Part shown: piece after piece, positions 9,272 through 19,251 of the stretch
Layout of the letters: the number at the start of each line of letters is the position of its first letter
Numbering within the stretch: the stretch's first letter is position 1
Made by a program: the position numbers and the translations under genes
Notes under the pieces: generated by a model
What the model saw: the letters and a program-made list of their open reading frames with translations, nothing else
Told to the model about the DNA's origin: nothing
Database searches by the model: none
Assembly: GCF_000308415.1 (NCBI RefSeq)
Contig: NZ_BAFS01000007.1
Span: 30,800 to 94,799, forward strand
Direction of reading: 5' to 3'
Origin: Nocardia asiatica NBRC 100129
GTDB lineage: Bacteria > Actinomycetota > Actinomycetes > Mycobacteriales > Mycobacteriaceae
DNA length: 64,000 nucleotides

Positions 9272-12200
9272 TCAGCGGATTCGGATCGGGTCGTCGGTGG
9301 CCAGGCCGCCGGTGGTTCGGACGGTGACGTCGACGGCGGCGGGGGCGGCGTTGGGGGCGTAAGGGGTGAACTTCTCGAGGGAACCCCAGTCACGGGCCCA
9401 GTCGTGGTGCAGGTAGCTGGGGACGGTCTGGGATTTCAGCAGCAGGCCGGTCCAGCCGAGCGGGCCGCCGCCGATGTCGTCCTGCCAGGCGTTGGAGGCG
9501 TCGGAGCCGACCCGGTCGGGCAGGATGCGCCACTGCGGGATCTCCGCGACGCCGTCCTTGTGGTCGAACGGACGCTGGCAGGGGAACGCCAGGCCGACGT
9601 GCCAGTCCAGCAGCACCGGATCCTGCGCTCCGACCGCGGCATTCAGCGTCGTCAGCTTGGGCAGCCTGGGCGGCGTCACGGCCAGCCACTGCTTGGGCGT
9701 GATGTCGTTGTCGATCGCGACCAGCCGCACCGCGTTCACTTCCGCGGGCAGGCGATCCAGCGGCACCCGCAGGTTGCGCCAGGACGGCGCCGGGCCGATG
9801 TCCAGCGGATCGATCGAGCCGAGCGTGCTGACCTCGCCGTCCGCACCCCGGACGCCGTACTCCAGGTGCAGTTCCTGGCCGTAGGTGAGCACCCCGTCGG
9901 CGTCGATCGAGCGGATCCGGCCCGCCGCGGTGATCGCGAGTACCTGGTAGGCGGGGTCGTGGCGCATGCTGTCGGTCAGATCGAGCCGGTACCACTGGGT
10001 GGTCAGCTTCGCCTGCTGCTGCTCGCCCTCCTGGTAGCTGCCGAGCACCGGGGTGTTCGCCGGGTCCAAGCCGAACGGCAGCGCCACCGTGCTGCCGTTC
10101 GTGCCCGCCTGCTCGGTGGTCCCGCCTCCGGTGCCCGCGCCGGTGGTCTTGGTGGTCTTGTTCTCGGAGTCCTTGTCCACCGAGTTGGCGCCGCCGGTGA
10201 CGGTCTCCTCGGCGTCGGCGGTGAGGTCGCGCGCCACTCCGTTCGGGTCGAAGCCCTTGTTCTGCGCGGCCAGTCCGTCCGCGGGCGATCCGGTGAAGGG
10301 CTGCAGCAGCGAATCGGCGGTGTCGGTCTCCACCAGCACCTCGTTCGCCAGCGCGCACGAATCACCGCGCACCGATTCCACGTTGGACTTGGTGATCGAG
10401 TAGGCGGGATACTGCGTGGCCGCGGCCTTGGCCAGCGAGGCCACCTCGAAGATCACCAGCAGCGCGGCGGCCACGGTCAGCGGCGCCGAGGCCCAGCGAT
10501 CGAATCGCCGGGGCGCCCCGGCGCTCTCGCGCCGGTACGGCTCGCGGTAGTGCTGCCAGATGGCGACCAGCAACGCGACGCCGCTGAGTCCGAGGAACAG
10601 CGTGGACAACCCCTTGCCCGCGAACAGTGGCGCCTTGTCCCACCACGGGACACCGTAGCTGGACACGTACCACCAGCCGTTGGAGCCGGTGAAGGTCACG
10701 GCGAGCAGGAACAGCACCGCGGCGGCGAACAGCGCGCGGTTGCGCGGCGAGCGAATGCCGGTGGTGCCCACCGCGACCGCCGCCAGCGCGGCCAGCGATC
10801 CGGCCAGCCCGGCGTACACGCCGAAGTGGTGGGTCCACTTGGTGGGCGTGAACATCATCAGGAACAGCGATGCGAACACGATGCCGAGAATGCGCACCGA
10901 GGGGCCGCGCGAGGTGCCCGGAATCCGCCCCTTGCGCAGCACTTGCAGGACGCAGACCAGCAGGCACAGCAGCATCACCAGCACGCCGAACCGCCGCGCC
11001 AGCGAACCGTCGGGCGAGAGCATGAGCAGCGAATCCCAGCGGGTGCGCTCGTCGAACCACGCGACGTTCGGGCCGACGATCGTGCGGACCCGGGTGGCTT
11101 CCAGCACCGTGGCCAGCGTCTGGTCGGCGAAGATCACCACGAGCACCAGAGTGCCCGCGGCGAGACCCGGCGCCAGCAGCGCGGCGAACCGGAACGCCGC
11201 GGCGGCCCGGGACGGCTTGCGCTCGTGCGCGGGGGCGTTCACCGCGGCCGCGGCTTCGGCGGAACCCGCGGCGGCCGCGTCCGCGTCGGGGCCGGTGCGG
11301 GCCGGGACGAGCCCGCGCGCACGTTTGACGATGATCAGCAGCACCGGTCGCGACCCGGCGATCAGCGCCGCGATGCAGATCAGGCCGGTGGGGCCCGCCG
11401 CGAGCGAGAATGCCGCGATCAAGACCGCCGCCGCGGCGGGCAGCAGCCTTCCGGTCGCGATGGCGCGTTCGATCGAGCACCAGGTGAGCAGCGCGCCCGC
11501 CGCGATCAGCGGCTCGGGGCGCAGACCGTTGTCGTAGGGCAGCCAGAACGCGAGGAACACCAGTCCTGCCGTCCACAGCGCCACCTTGTTGCGCCGCACC
11601 CGGGCGCCCAGACGCGGCAGCACTTCCCTGCTGATCACCAGCCAGCACAGGACGCCGGCCAGCAGGGTGGGCAGCCGCATCCACAGGCTGGCGTCGGAGA
11701 CCCGGGCCATCCAGGCCAGCACCTCATACGACCAGCCGAACGGCGCCTCGGGCACCGCGAACCAGCGGTAGTAGTTCGCCATGTAGCCCGCGTGCTCGGA
11801 GGCGCGCGCCATGTTCAGGATGTAGCCGTCGTCGGAGGTGTTCGCCCCGATGACGTGCCACAGCGCGATGGTGCCCAGCACCACGCCGTCGGCCGGGGTC
11901 AACCGCCACCAGTGCGCGGGCAGGAAGCGCCGCGCTCTGCGCCCGTCGGCGGTGTCCAGCAGATGCAGTGCGACCAGAGCGATCAGCGTGAACACGGCGG
12001 CGGCGAGCATGGCGGCCAGCTTCAGCGACGTCGGCGTCGAGGAGAAACGCGAGTCGATGTCCGCGTGCGCCTGCGCCCCGGCGAGCCGGCCCGCGTCCAG
12101 ATCGGTGAACACGCCGACCATCTGCGGCCGGATGTCGCGGCCCACCGTGGACCGGAACGGCGTGCCGTCCTGCCTGGTCACTCCGGTGAGTTCAACGGTC

Positions 12201-12619
12201 GTCGCGGCCGTGTCCGACTCGATGCCGATCGTCGCGCAGGACCCGATCTCGGTCAGAGGCGCCGACAGCAGCGGGATGTCCCGCAGCACCACCGACAAGG
12301 CTCCGTCGGCGACCGCGACCACCAGCCCCTTGGTCGCCGCCTGACCGGAGGACACCGGAGCGGTGGACAGCAGCGTGCCCGCCGCGCCGAGTTCTCCCAG
12401 CAGCGAGCAGGGCAGCGTCGCGCGCAATCGCAGCGGTTCGTAGGACACCAGCGGCGCGGCGACGCTCGCCGCACCGGGTTGGGGCCAGTCCAGGCTCGCC
12501 CGGTCCTGCCGCACCGGCAGCAGCGGGGTCAGCAATGCCAGCAGGAATCCGAGAAGCCCGGAGAGGAGGGCGATCAAGCGGATTCGGGTGAACGCTCGAG
12601 TAGATCGGTCCGGTCGCAC
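9272..12619 (-). CDS. emb: Arabinosyltransferase of the EmbA/B/C family (copy 2)
   Basis: 1115 aa, similar along its length to copy 1: LALLTPLLPVRQDRASLDWPQ at the N-terminus, catalytic NTSDDGYILNM (Asp263-Asp264), TPTKWTHHFGVYAG, and a C-terminal domain with LDWHVGLAFPCQRPFDH. It lacks the WSP...-type tail of copy 1 and ends TGGLATDDPIRIR. An Ala/Glu-rich insertion (about 50 residues, near nucleotides 11220-11340) sits in a cytoplasmic loop. It is the last gene of a minus-strand series with the GT-C-like gene and aftA and points towards copy 1, unlike the co-directional embCAB of Mycobacterium. A long open frame on the opposite strand is a GC-bias artefact. Confidence 0.92.
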   Translation of the reverse strand: MRPDRSTRAFTRIRLIALLSGLLGFLLALLTPLLPVRQDRASLDWPQPGAASVAAPLVSYEPLRLRATLPCSLLGELGAAGTLLSTAPVSSGQAATKGLVVAVADGALSVVLRDIPLLSAPLTEIGSCATIGIESDTAATTVELTGVTRQDGTPFRSTVGRDIRPQMVGVFTDLDAGRLAGAQAHADIDSRFSSTPTSLKLAAMLAAAVFTLIALVALHLLDTADGRRARRFLPAHWWRLTPADGVVLGTIALWHVIGANTSDDGYILNMARASEHAGYMANYYRWFAVPEAPFGWSYEVLAWMARVSDASLWMRLPTLLAGVLCWLVISREVLPRLGARVRRNKVALWTAGLVFLAFWLPYDNGLRPEPLIAAGALLTWCSIERAIATGRLLPAAAAVLIAAFSLAAGPTGLICIAALIAGSRPVLLIIVKRARGLVPARTGPDADAAAAGSAEAAAAVNAPAHERKPSRAAAAFRFAALLAPGLAAGTLVLVVIFADQTLATVLEATRVRTIVGPNVAWFDERTRWDSLLMLSPDGSLARRFGVLVMLLCLLVCVLQVLRKGRIPGTSRGPSVRILGIVFASLFLMMFTPTKWTHHFGVYAGLAGSLAALAAVAVGTTGIRSPRNRALFAAAVLFLLAVTFTGSNGWWYVSSYGVPWWDKAPLFAGKGLSTLFLGLSGVALLVAIWQHYREPYRRESAGAPRRFDRWASAPLTVAAALLVIFEVASLAKAAATQYPAYSITKSNVESVRGDSCALANEVLVETDTADSLLQPFTGSPADGLAAQNKGFDPNGVARDLTADAEETVTGGANSVDKDSENKTTKTTGAGTGGGTTEQAGTNGSTVALPFGLDPANTPVLGSYQEGEQQQAKLTTQWYRLDLTDSMRHDPAYQVLAITAAGRIRSIDADGVLTYGQELHLEYGVRGADGEVSTLGSIDPLDIGPAPSWRNLRVPLDRLPAEVNAVRLVAIDNDITPKQWLAVTPPRLPKLTTLNAAVGAQDPVLLDWHVGLAFPCQRPFDHKDGVAEIPQWRILPDRVGSDASNAWQDDIGGGPLGWTGLLLKSQTVPSYLHHDWARDWGSLEKFTPYAPNAAPAAVDVTVRTTGGLATDDPIRIR

Positions 12620-12666
12620 GGTGGTTGATGCTAGCTACCGTGCGGTGTGATGCCGACTGCCCCCGA

Positions 12667-14529
12667 CTACCGCAGCGTATGAACGTCCCACAGCCAGACG
12701 TCCTCGACCGGGGTCGGTGCGAAGCCGAGCAGTTGCGTGACCGTCTCGCGCAGCGCCTCGCCGTTCTTCGCCGGGGGTAGCACCAGCACGTCGGCCTGCC
12801 AGAACCGCAGGTCGGTCAGCGCGCGGGTGCGCACGTCGGCGTCGATCGGCGGCACCACTCCGGTGTCCTGCACCTGCACCAGCAGGGTGGTGGTCGGGCG
12901 GGCCTCGGGTCCGTAGATCCCTTTCTTGGTGGTGCCGGTCGGGCCGACGAAGTAGCCCCCGGCCAGCGGGAAGGCGAAACCGCCGTCGGCCTGCCAGCGC
13001 AGGGCCCGCGCGTCGGGCGGCCGGGGCGGCGGGACGACGACCACCGAGCCGTCGGCGACGTAGCGGCGGACGGCGCCGTCGGCGAAGAAATCCGGTGTCG
13101 GCGCTCGCTCGACCACGGGGAGGATGGTCGGGGTCAGCGGCAGCAGCGCGCAGACGAGCGCGGCGAACCACGCGAGCGGCTTCCAGTCCACCGCCGACTG
13201 CGTCCAGGTCGTCACCGCGCGCTCGGTGGCCAGCGCGAGCACCACCGCGATGGCCGGGATCGCCGCCATGCTCAGTCTGCTCTCCAGCACGGTATTCAGC
13301 AGCGGTACCTGTTCGGCCCAGCGCCACGGCAGTTCGACGCCGGTCGGCCGCTTGCCGATCGTGGCGACCGCGCCCAGCGACAGCACGCCGAAGACCGCGA
13401 TCACCACGCCCGCGGCCCGGACCACGCGATCGCGCCACAGCAGTCCCACCGTGAACAACACCAGCAGCAGTAGCGGCCAGCCGAAGTACGCGTTCTGCTC
13501 GGTCGGGTTGATCGCGACGTTCACGCCCGGCGCGAAGATCCCGCCCAGTGATTCGGAAGGGAACTGCACCAGCGCTCGCAGATCGTTGCCCATCGGCCCG
13601 TGGTCGATCGAGCGGTAACTCTGCGGTCCGAAGAACTGCCACCACAGCGGCACCTCGGTGAGCGCCAGCGTGATCGTCGCGGCCAGCAGCATGGTCGGCG
13701 CGAGGGTGCGCGTGACGCGCAGTGCGGTGCGCGGAACATGCAGGTAGTAGACGAGCGCGAATACCGCGAACGCGAGGGCGAAGATCAACAGCGGCTCCTC
13801 GCCGAGCGCGATCTGCACAGCGACCAGCAGTCCGAGGACGACGGCGTCGCGCACCCGCCCGCGCGGCCGGTCCGGTTCCGCCGCGGCGGCTCGTCGCGCC
13901 ATCCGGATCAGTCGGCCCGCGATGACCGGCAGCAACAGCAGCACGACGAAATTCGGGTGCGCGTTGGCGTGGGAGATCATGCCGGGCGCGAAACCGCAGA
14001 ACAGGCCACCGATCACCGCCGCGACCCTGGAGCCGACGAGCGCGAAGGCGAAGAGGCGGTACCAGGCGAACGCCGTCCCGGCCAGCCCGAGCGTGAGCAC
14101 GAGCACGAACGTGACGGTGGGACCGAACAGCAGGGTGACCGGCGTCAACGGCACGCCGACGCCGAACATGGCCGTGTTGGCCATCATGTTCACTCCGGCC
14201 GGGAAGTTCTGCAGATCGGTGCCGAGCGGATTGCGCAAGGTTGCCACCGAGTGGGCGGTGACCGCGAAGAACCACTCCCACATCGTCTGGTCCTGACCGC
14301 TCTTGATCAGGTACCCGCTGCCGGTGTCACGCCACTGACCCGAGAGCACCGTCGCGGCCAGTGCCAGGTAGCCCATGCCGACGAGCAGATCGGCGCCACC
14401 GGTCCGGGGGATCCTCCGCGTGCGCGCGGGGCGGCTGAGCACTCCGGCCGCTGTCGTGGTCTCCGTCGCGACTGCGACCGCCGCCGATTCCGCCTGTTCG
14501 CCGGTATCGACGTCCTGTGCCCATGTCAC
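12667..14529 (-). CDS. Polytopic membrane protein, probable GT-C-type glycosyltransferase
   Basis: About 620 aa with roughly ten or more hydrophobic segments (for example GADLLVGMGYLALAATVL, VVLLLLPVIAGRL, TALRVTRTLAPTMLLAATITLAL), then a soluble C-terminal domain of about 130 residues. The architecture resembles GT-C enzymes that use polyprenyl-phosphate sugars. An acidic pair in the first exoplasmic loop was not clearly identified. I prefer the GTG at 14529 because GAGGAG lies 10 bp upstream; the frame is open to 14631 (TTG). It lies between aftA and an emb gene, so a role in arabinan or galactan decoration is a fair inference. It has no counterpart in the mycobacterial emb cluster that I recall. 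Confidence 0.7.
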   Translation of the reverse strand: MTWAQDVDTGEQAESAAVAVATETTTAAGVLSRPARTRRIPRTGGADLLVGMGYLALAATVLSGQWRDTGSGYLIKSGQDQTMWEWFFAVTAHSVATLRNPLGTDLQNFPAGVNMMANTAMFGVGVPLTPVTLLFGPTVTFVLVLTLGLAGTAFAWYRLFAFALVGSRVAAVIGGLFCGFAPGMISHANAHPNFVVLLLLPVIAGRLIRMARRAAAAEPDRPRGRVRDAVVLGLLVAVQIALGEEPLLIFALAFAVFALVYYLHVPRTALRVTRTLAPTMLLAATITLALTEVPLWWQFFGPQSYRSIDHGPMGNDLRALVQFPSESLGGIFAPGVNVAINPTEQNAYFGWPLLLLVLFTVGLLWRDRVVRAAGVVIAVFGVLSLGAVATIGKRPTGVELPWRWAEQVPLLNTVLESRLSMAAIPAIAVVLALATERAVTTWTQSAVDWKPLAWFAALVCALLPLTPTILPVVERAPTPDFFADGAVRRYVADGSVVVVPPPRPPDARALRWQADGGFAFPLAGGYFVGPTGTTKKGIYGPEARPTTTLLVQVQDTGVVPPIDADVRTRALTDLRFWQADVLVLPPAKNGEALRETVTQLLGFAPTPVEDVWLWDVHTLR

Positions 14530-14649
14530 CTGCGCACCACTCCTCGCCAGCGTTCGATAGCCGCCTCCGTGACCAACCACGCTGTGCGTGGACCGACAAA
14601 CCGAAGGGGTATCCATTTCGCGCGAGTTCAATCGTCGCGCGCTGAACGA

Positions 14650-16689
14650 TCAGCGGCGCACGGTGACCAGGGTGAACGGCCCGATGACGGTGGTGGTGAA
14701 ACGCGGGTCGGCGAACAGCTGCTTGGGGAAGCTCACCGTGTAGCGCTCGACGTTCGGGTCGTTCGGGTAGACGTCCTTGGCCAGCCGCAGCGTGTACGCG
14801 TCCCCGCTGCGCCGGAACAGGAACGCGTCCGGCGCGCGCCATGGACTCGTCGCCAGCGCGTCCAGCAGCTCCTGTGGCGTCTTCAGTTCGCTCCAGCGCT
14901 CGATGGTCGCCGCCCGGCCCGCGAAATCGGCGAGCGGATTGGCGTAGTGCGAGGTGAGGGCCTGGTAGCCGAAGTAGGGATAGAAGGAAAGGAAGCTGGT
15001 GTCGGCGGTGAGCACCACGGTGTCCGAGCGCGGGCGACCGGTCTGCGCGGTGAGTGCCGCGTCCACCTCGTCATAGAAGGACACCGCCGAGGCCGCCCGT
15101 CGGTCGGCACGATTCCCGTCGCCGTCGGTATCGGTGTACGCGGTGGTGATCTCCGACGCCAGCACGTGCGGGATGTTCTGGGTGAACGCCAACGCGCCGA
15201 TCGTCGCGACCACGATCGCGACGAGCCGGAACCGCGCGGGTTCGTTCAACGCCTGATAAATCACCCGCGCGCCCTCCACGAACCCGAACGCGCCCGCCAC
15301 CGCCAGCAGCACCAGCAGCAGCGGTTCCAACCGGAAGGACAGCAGCGTGGTGCCCGCGGCGGTGGCCGCCATGGACAGCAGCGTCCACAGGTAGATCGCC
15401 GCCACGCCGATCGTCAGCGCCTGCGCCCGGCGTGACGACGCGGCGCGCAGCACCAGCCAGATCGTGCCGAGCAGGCACAGCGCGCCGAGCAGCGAGAAAT
15501 GGAACATCGGCAGCGGCAGTTCCGCGCCCGCCTCCGGCAAGTAGTGCAGGGCGGTTCCGGAACTCGCCGTAGTGCCGCGCAGCGCCTTCGCCAGGTACGG
15601 CCCCCACACCAGCAGTGCGACCAGGCCGGAGATGACGCCGATCACCACCAGTCGCGCCAGCGGTGGCACCGCCGCGCGCCACGCGGGACGGCCGGTGTCC
15701 ACGGCGGAGCCGGTGCGGCGGGGATGGTTCGTCGTGCGCTGCTCCCGGACCGCGAGGACCGCCGCCAGCAGGCCCATCAAAGCGACCGCGAACGCGGCCA
15801 CCAAGAAGTACAGGGTGTAGAACGTGGCCGCCCAGCCCAGGAACAGCCCGGTGCCGACGATCGCGCCCCAGCCCCCGGCGGTGCGGCGCTCGGCCGCTGC
15901 GGTCGATCGCACGTCCTCCAGAGGCCGGTACAGCGCGCCCCAGGCGAGCACGAGCGCGGGCGGCAGCAGCAGCACGATGACGGCGCTGTACGCCTCCGGC
16001 GCGGCGTAGGCCACCGTGACCGCCGTGCTCGCCGCCGTGACGCCCACGGCCCAGTCGGCGCGGATCAGCTTCGACCACAGCACCAGCGCGACGACCGCGG
16101 CCACCGCGAGGAAGCCGATCGCGTACGGCTTGAACGCCTCCCAGCCGTCCATGCCGAGCAGGTTCGCCAGTCGTCCGCCGATCCAGAACCAACCCGCGGG
16201 ATAGAACGACGGCAGATCCGCGTAGGTCATGTCGCGCAGCGCGGCGGAATCCGTCAGCCGGGTGAGGAATTCGGTGCGGAACTCCTGATCCACCGAGACG
16301 CCGAACAGATACAGCTTCGTCGCCGCCAACGGCATGCCGAGGGTGACCGTGACGAACGTCGAAAGACCGACCCAGGACAGCACTTTGGCCGCCCAGAGCC
16401 ACTTGCGCAGCCGCAGCAGCGCGATGGCGACCGCGAGCAGCGCCGCCGCGCCGACCTGGCCCACCGTGGTCAGCGCCCGGGTCACGTTCGAGGAGTTGAA
16501 GGCGGGCCACTGCACCATCGAGAACGCGACGAGCCCGACGGCGGCCACCACCACGGCGACGAGCGCGGCGAGCGCGGCCTCACCGACTCCGGAGGCGACC
16601 TGCCGCACCGCGAGCGCTGTCCGCCCCGGCGCCGGGGCCGGATCGGCGGGACGCGGCGGCGCTTGGTCCGTCGCGGTCACCGTGCTCAA
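14650..16689 (-). CDS. aftA: Galactan 5-O-arabinofuranosyltransferase AftA
   Basis: 679 aa. The N-terminal two thirds carries about eleven hydrophobic segments, with a GT-C first loop (GVSVDQEFRTEFLTRLTDSAALRDMTYADL) and FYPAGWFWIGGR. The C-terminal domain of about 200 residues is soluble and exoplasmic. AftA transfers the first arabinofuranose from decaprenyl-phospho-arabinose to the galactan. The location between dprE1-dprE2 and emb genes matches the mycobacterial order. A strong hairpin separates it from dprE2 upstream, so aftA probably has its own promoter in the 16690-16767 gap. Confidence 0.9.
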   Translation of the reverse strand: MSTVTATDQAPPRPADPAPAPGRTALAVRQVASGVGEAALAALVAVVVAAVGLVAFSMVQWPAFNSSNVTRALTTVGQVGAAALLAVAIALLRLRKWLWAAKVLSWVGLSTFVTVTLGMPLAATKLYLFGVSVDQEFRTEFLTRLTDSAALRDMTYADLPSFYPAGWFWIGGRLANLLGMDGWEAFKPYAIGFLAVAAVVALVLWSKLIRADWAVGVTAASTAVTVAYAAPEAYSAVIVLLLPPALVLAWGALYRPLEDVRSTAAAERRTAGGWGAIVGTGLFLGWAATFYTLYFLVAAFAVALMGLLAAVLAVREQRTTNHPRRTGSAVDTGRPAWRAAVPPLARLVVIGVISGLVALLVWGPYLAKALRGTTASSGTALHYLPEAGAELPLPMFHFSLLGALCLLGTIWLVLRAASSRRAQALTIGVAAIYLWTLLSMAATAAGTTLLSFRLEPLLLVLLAVAGAFGFVEGARVIYQALNEPARFRLVAIVVATIGALAFTQNIPHVLASEITTAYTDTDGDGNRADRRAASAVSFYDEVDAALTAQTGRPRSDTVVLTADTSFLSFYPYFGYQALTSHYANPLADFAGRAATIERWSELKTPQELLDALATSPWRAPDAFLFRRSGDAYTLRLAKDVYPNDPNVERYTVSFPKQLFADPRFTTTVIGPFTLVTVRR

Positions 16690-16767
16690 CGGACCGCTCC
16701 GCGCACGTCGCAGGGGATTACTCGCATGGCGCCTCCGGGTTCACAGGATCCACTCCGTCAGACGATA

Positions 16768-16800
16768 GGTGCCCGCGCGATCACCGATCACGCGGGCACC
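16768..16800 (-). terminator. Hairpin after dprE2
   Basis: Perfect 10-bp arms GGTGCCCGCG / CGCGGGCACC with a 13-base loop, 24 bp beyond the dprE2 stop on the minus strand. It likely ends the dprE1-dprE2 transcript before aftA. Confidence 0.65.
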
Positions 16801-16824
16801 GGGTCCGGGCTCGTTCGCCGAAGG

Positions 16825-17586
16825 TCAGATCGGCAGTCTGCGGAAGATCGAGCGCGGGATGTGCCGCAGGACCATCATCACGTAGCGGAAGGCTCCCGGC
16901 GCCCAGACCAGGTCCTTCCCCCGCTGTGACGCCGACACCGCCAGCACGGCGATGTCTTCCTTGTCGACGGTGAGCGGGGCCTCGTCGACATGCGCGGAGA
17001 ACCTGGTCCGCACCATGCCGGGCCGGATCACCAGCACGCGGGGACCGTGCGGGCGCAGCGCCTCGCCGAGGCCGAGGTAGAAGCCGTCCAGCCCGGCCTT
17101 GGTCGATCCGTAGACGAAGTTCGAGCGCCGCACCCGTTCACCGGCGACGGAGGACAGGGCGATGATCCGCCCGAAGCCCTGCGCTTTCATCTTCTCGCCG
17201 ACCAGCACGCCGACCGAAACCGCCGCGGTGTAGTTGACCTGGGCGACCCGCACGGCCTTGCCCTGGTTCTGCCACAGCTCCTCGGGATCGCCGTCGAGCG
17301 CGAAGGCGACGATGGCGACGTCCACGTCGCCGGCGTCCCACGCCGCGTCGATCACCTTGGCGTGGCCTTCGGTGTCGAGCGCGTCGAAATCGATGACGTC
17401 GACCTGGCTCGCGCCCGCGGCCTTCATCTGCGCGACCGCGTCCTCGCGCAGCGGATCACCGGGCAGCGCCGCGAGGGTGATGCGCGCGGGGCCCTTCTTC
17501 AGGTACTCCGCGCAGATCGCCAAGCCGATCTCCGAGGTGCCGCCCAGCAGCAGAATCGACTGCGGGTTGCCAACGGCATTGATCAC
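16825..17586 (-). CDS. dprE2: Decaprenylphosphoryl-2-keto-ribose reductase DprE2
   Basis: 253 aa SDR. It has a GGTSEIG nucleotide-binding turn near the N-terminus and the catalytic YGSTK motif, and ends [12 protein letters not shown], nearly identical to the mycobacterial protein's end as I recall it. DprE2 uses NADH to reduce the keto intermediate produced by DprE1, giving decaprenyl-phospho-arabinose, the sole arabinose donor for AftA and Emb. I start it at GTG 17586, where homology begins; this start overlaps the dprE1 stop as GTGA, implying coupled translation. The upstream open frame lies inside dprE1. Confidence 0.95.
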   Translation of the reverse strand: MINAVGNPQSILLLGGTSEIGLAICAEYLKKGPARITLAALPGDPLREDAVAQMKAAGASQVDVIDFDALDTEGHAKVIDAAWDAGDVDVAIVAFALDGDPEELWQNQGKAVRVAQVNYTAAVSVGVLVGEKMKAQGFGRIIALSSVAGERVRRSNFVYGSTKAGLDGFYLGLGEALRPHGPRVLVIRPGMVRTRFSAHVDEAPLTVDKEDIAVLAVSASQRGKDLVWAPGAFRYVMMVLRHIPRSIFRRLPI

Positions 17587-19070
17587 TGCAGCTCCAGCCT
17601 TCTCGCCATATCGGACATGAACACGCCTGTGGGGTCGACGCTCCTGCGCACCTTGATCCACTCATCGATCCGGGGATACATCCGGTGGAACGTCTCGGCG
17701 GTGGTCCGCGAATCCTTCGCGGTGTACAGCCGCCCGCCGAACTCGAGCACCCGCCGGTCCAGCTCGCCGACCAGCTCGTTGAGGCCCGGCTTGATCGGGA
17801 AGTCGACGCAGATGTTCCAGCCCGGCATCGGGAAGCTCAGCGGGGCCTGGTTGCCCGGGCCGAACAGCTTGAACACGTTGAGCGCCGAGTAGTGCCCGGA
17901 CGCCTGGATGTCGACGATGATCCGCTTGAACTCCTCGACCGCCTCGGTCGGCACCACGAACTGGTACTGGAGGAAGCCGTTGGAGCCGTAGCCGCGGTTC
18001 CACTCCGCGATCATGTCCAGCGGGTGGTAGAACTGCGTCAGATTCTGCACCTTGCCGGTGTAGTTGCCGCCCATCCGGTAGTACGCCTCGCCGATGGACA
18101 TCAGCGTCAGCTTGTTCATCGTCCAGTTCGGGAAGATGTCCGGGACGGTCATCAGTTGCGGCGCGTCGAACTTCAGCGGCTTGCTGCGCAGCCGCTTGGG
18201 CAGCTCGTCCAGCTTCGCCAGCCTGCCCCGGGTGATCGTCGCGCGGCCCAGCTTGGGCAGCGGGCTGATCACGTCGAACCAGGCGCTCGAGTAGGTGTAG
18301 TTCGACTCGCTGCCGTCGCTGTGCGCGGCGATGGTCTCGTCGAGCGTGGTGGTCTTCACGCCGTCGTTGAGGAAGTAGGCGGTCTCCGTGGGCACCATCT
18401 CGATGGTCGCGCGCAGGATGATGCCGGTGAGCCCGTTGCCGCCGACGGTCGCCCAGAACAGCTTGGCGTTGCGCTTCGGCGTGATGTGCTGCACCTGCCC
18501 GTCGGCGGTGAGCAGATCGATCGAGCGCACGTGGTTGCCGAAGCTGCCCTCGCTGTGGTGGTTCTTGCCGTGGATGTCGGAGGCGATCGCGCCGCCGATG
18601 GTCACCTGGCGGGTGCCGGGCAGCACCGGCACCCACAGGCCGAACGGCAGCGCGGCCTTCATGAGTTGATCCAGGCTGACACCGCCGTCCACGTCCACGA
18701 TGCGGGTGTCGCGATCGATGCGGTGGATGTTGTTCAGCGCGGTCATGTCGACGACCAGGCCGCCCGCGTTCTGCGCGTGGTCGCCGTAGGAGCGGCCGAG
18801 GCCGCGGGCGATCACGCCGCGCCGCAGGTGGGCGGGCTTGGCGTCGTTGTCCTCGGCGACCATGGCGACTGCCTTGGCGATCAGTTCGGGATCGCTGGTC
18901 GAGAGCACTTCGGAAGAGGTGGGTGCGGTGCGACCCCACCCGGTCAACGTGCGGGTGCGCGTCGGAAGATCGAACGCGTTCCCCGCGGCCGGGCCGTCGT
19001 TCGTGACGCCGGCGCCTTTGTCGTTCCCGGTTGTCTTGGTGGCGGTCGGAGCTTTCGTGGACATCGGCAT
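17583..19070 (-). CDS. dprE1: Decaprenylphosphoryl-beta-D-ribose 2'-oxidase DprE1
   Basis: 495 aa FAD-dependent oxidase of the vanillyl-alcohol-oxidase fold. The FAD-binding loop [12 protein letters not shown] and the [21 protein letters not shown] segment are present. The Cys in GWNICVDFP is residue 421 here and 75 residues from the C-terminus, the same distance as Cys387 of the M. tuberculosis enzyme, which benzothiazinones modify. It oxidises decaprenyl-phospho-ribose to the 2-keto form for DprE2. The N-terminus carries a Thr/Gly-rich extension of about 35 residues relative to the mycobacterial protein; a start at 19064 is equally possible. Divergent from gtrA. Confidence 0.95.
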   Translation of the reverse strand: MPMSTKAPTATKTTGNDKGAGVTNDGPAAGNAFDLPTRTRTLTGWGRTAPTSSEVLSTSDPELIAKAVAMVAEDNDAKPAHLRRGVIARGLGRSYGDHAQNAGGLVVDMTALNNIHRIDRDTRIVDVDGGVSLDQLMKAALPFGLWVPVLPGTRQVTIGGAIASDIHGKNHHSEGSFGNHVRSIDLLTADGQVQHITPKRNAKLFWATVGGNGLTGIILRATIEMVPTETAYFLNDGVKTTTLDETIAAHSDGSESNYTYSSAWFDVISPLPKLGRATITRGRLAKLDELPKRLRSKPLKFDAPQLMTVPDIFPNWTMNKLTLMSIGEAYYRMGGNYTGKVQNLTQFYHPLDMIAEWNRGYGSNGFLQYQFVVPTEAVEEFKRIIVDIQASGHYSALNVFKLFGPGNQAPLSFPMPGWNICVDFPIKPGLNELVGELDRRVLEFGGRLYTAKDSRTTAETFHRMYPRIDEWIKVRRSVDPTGVFMSDMARRLELQ

Positions 19071-19251
19071 AGAGGCTACAGGTATGACGCCAGATGGGGA
19101 CGGGGTCGCTCTACCCCTGGGTAGTGATGTACGCGTCGCCCAACCGAATCTCGGCCATTTCCCGGTCGGCCGCTACGCTCGTCGGCGTGCAAGCCGAACC
19201 CCACCTGCCGCTGCCGGCGGAGTTGCCCCTGGTCGACGAGCCCGCCGACGC

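Noticed and set aside
9251..12628. A very long plus-strand open frame (about 1125 codons) antisense to emb copy 2
   Set aside because: It mirrors the Emb gene exactly, its translation is a Gly/Arg/Gln-rich low-complexity sequence without homology, and such antisense frames are expected at very high GC.
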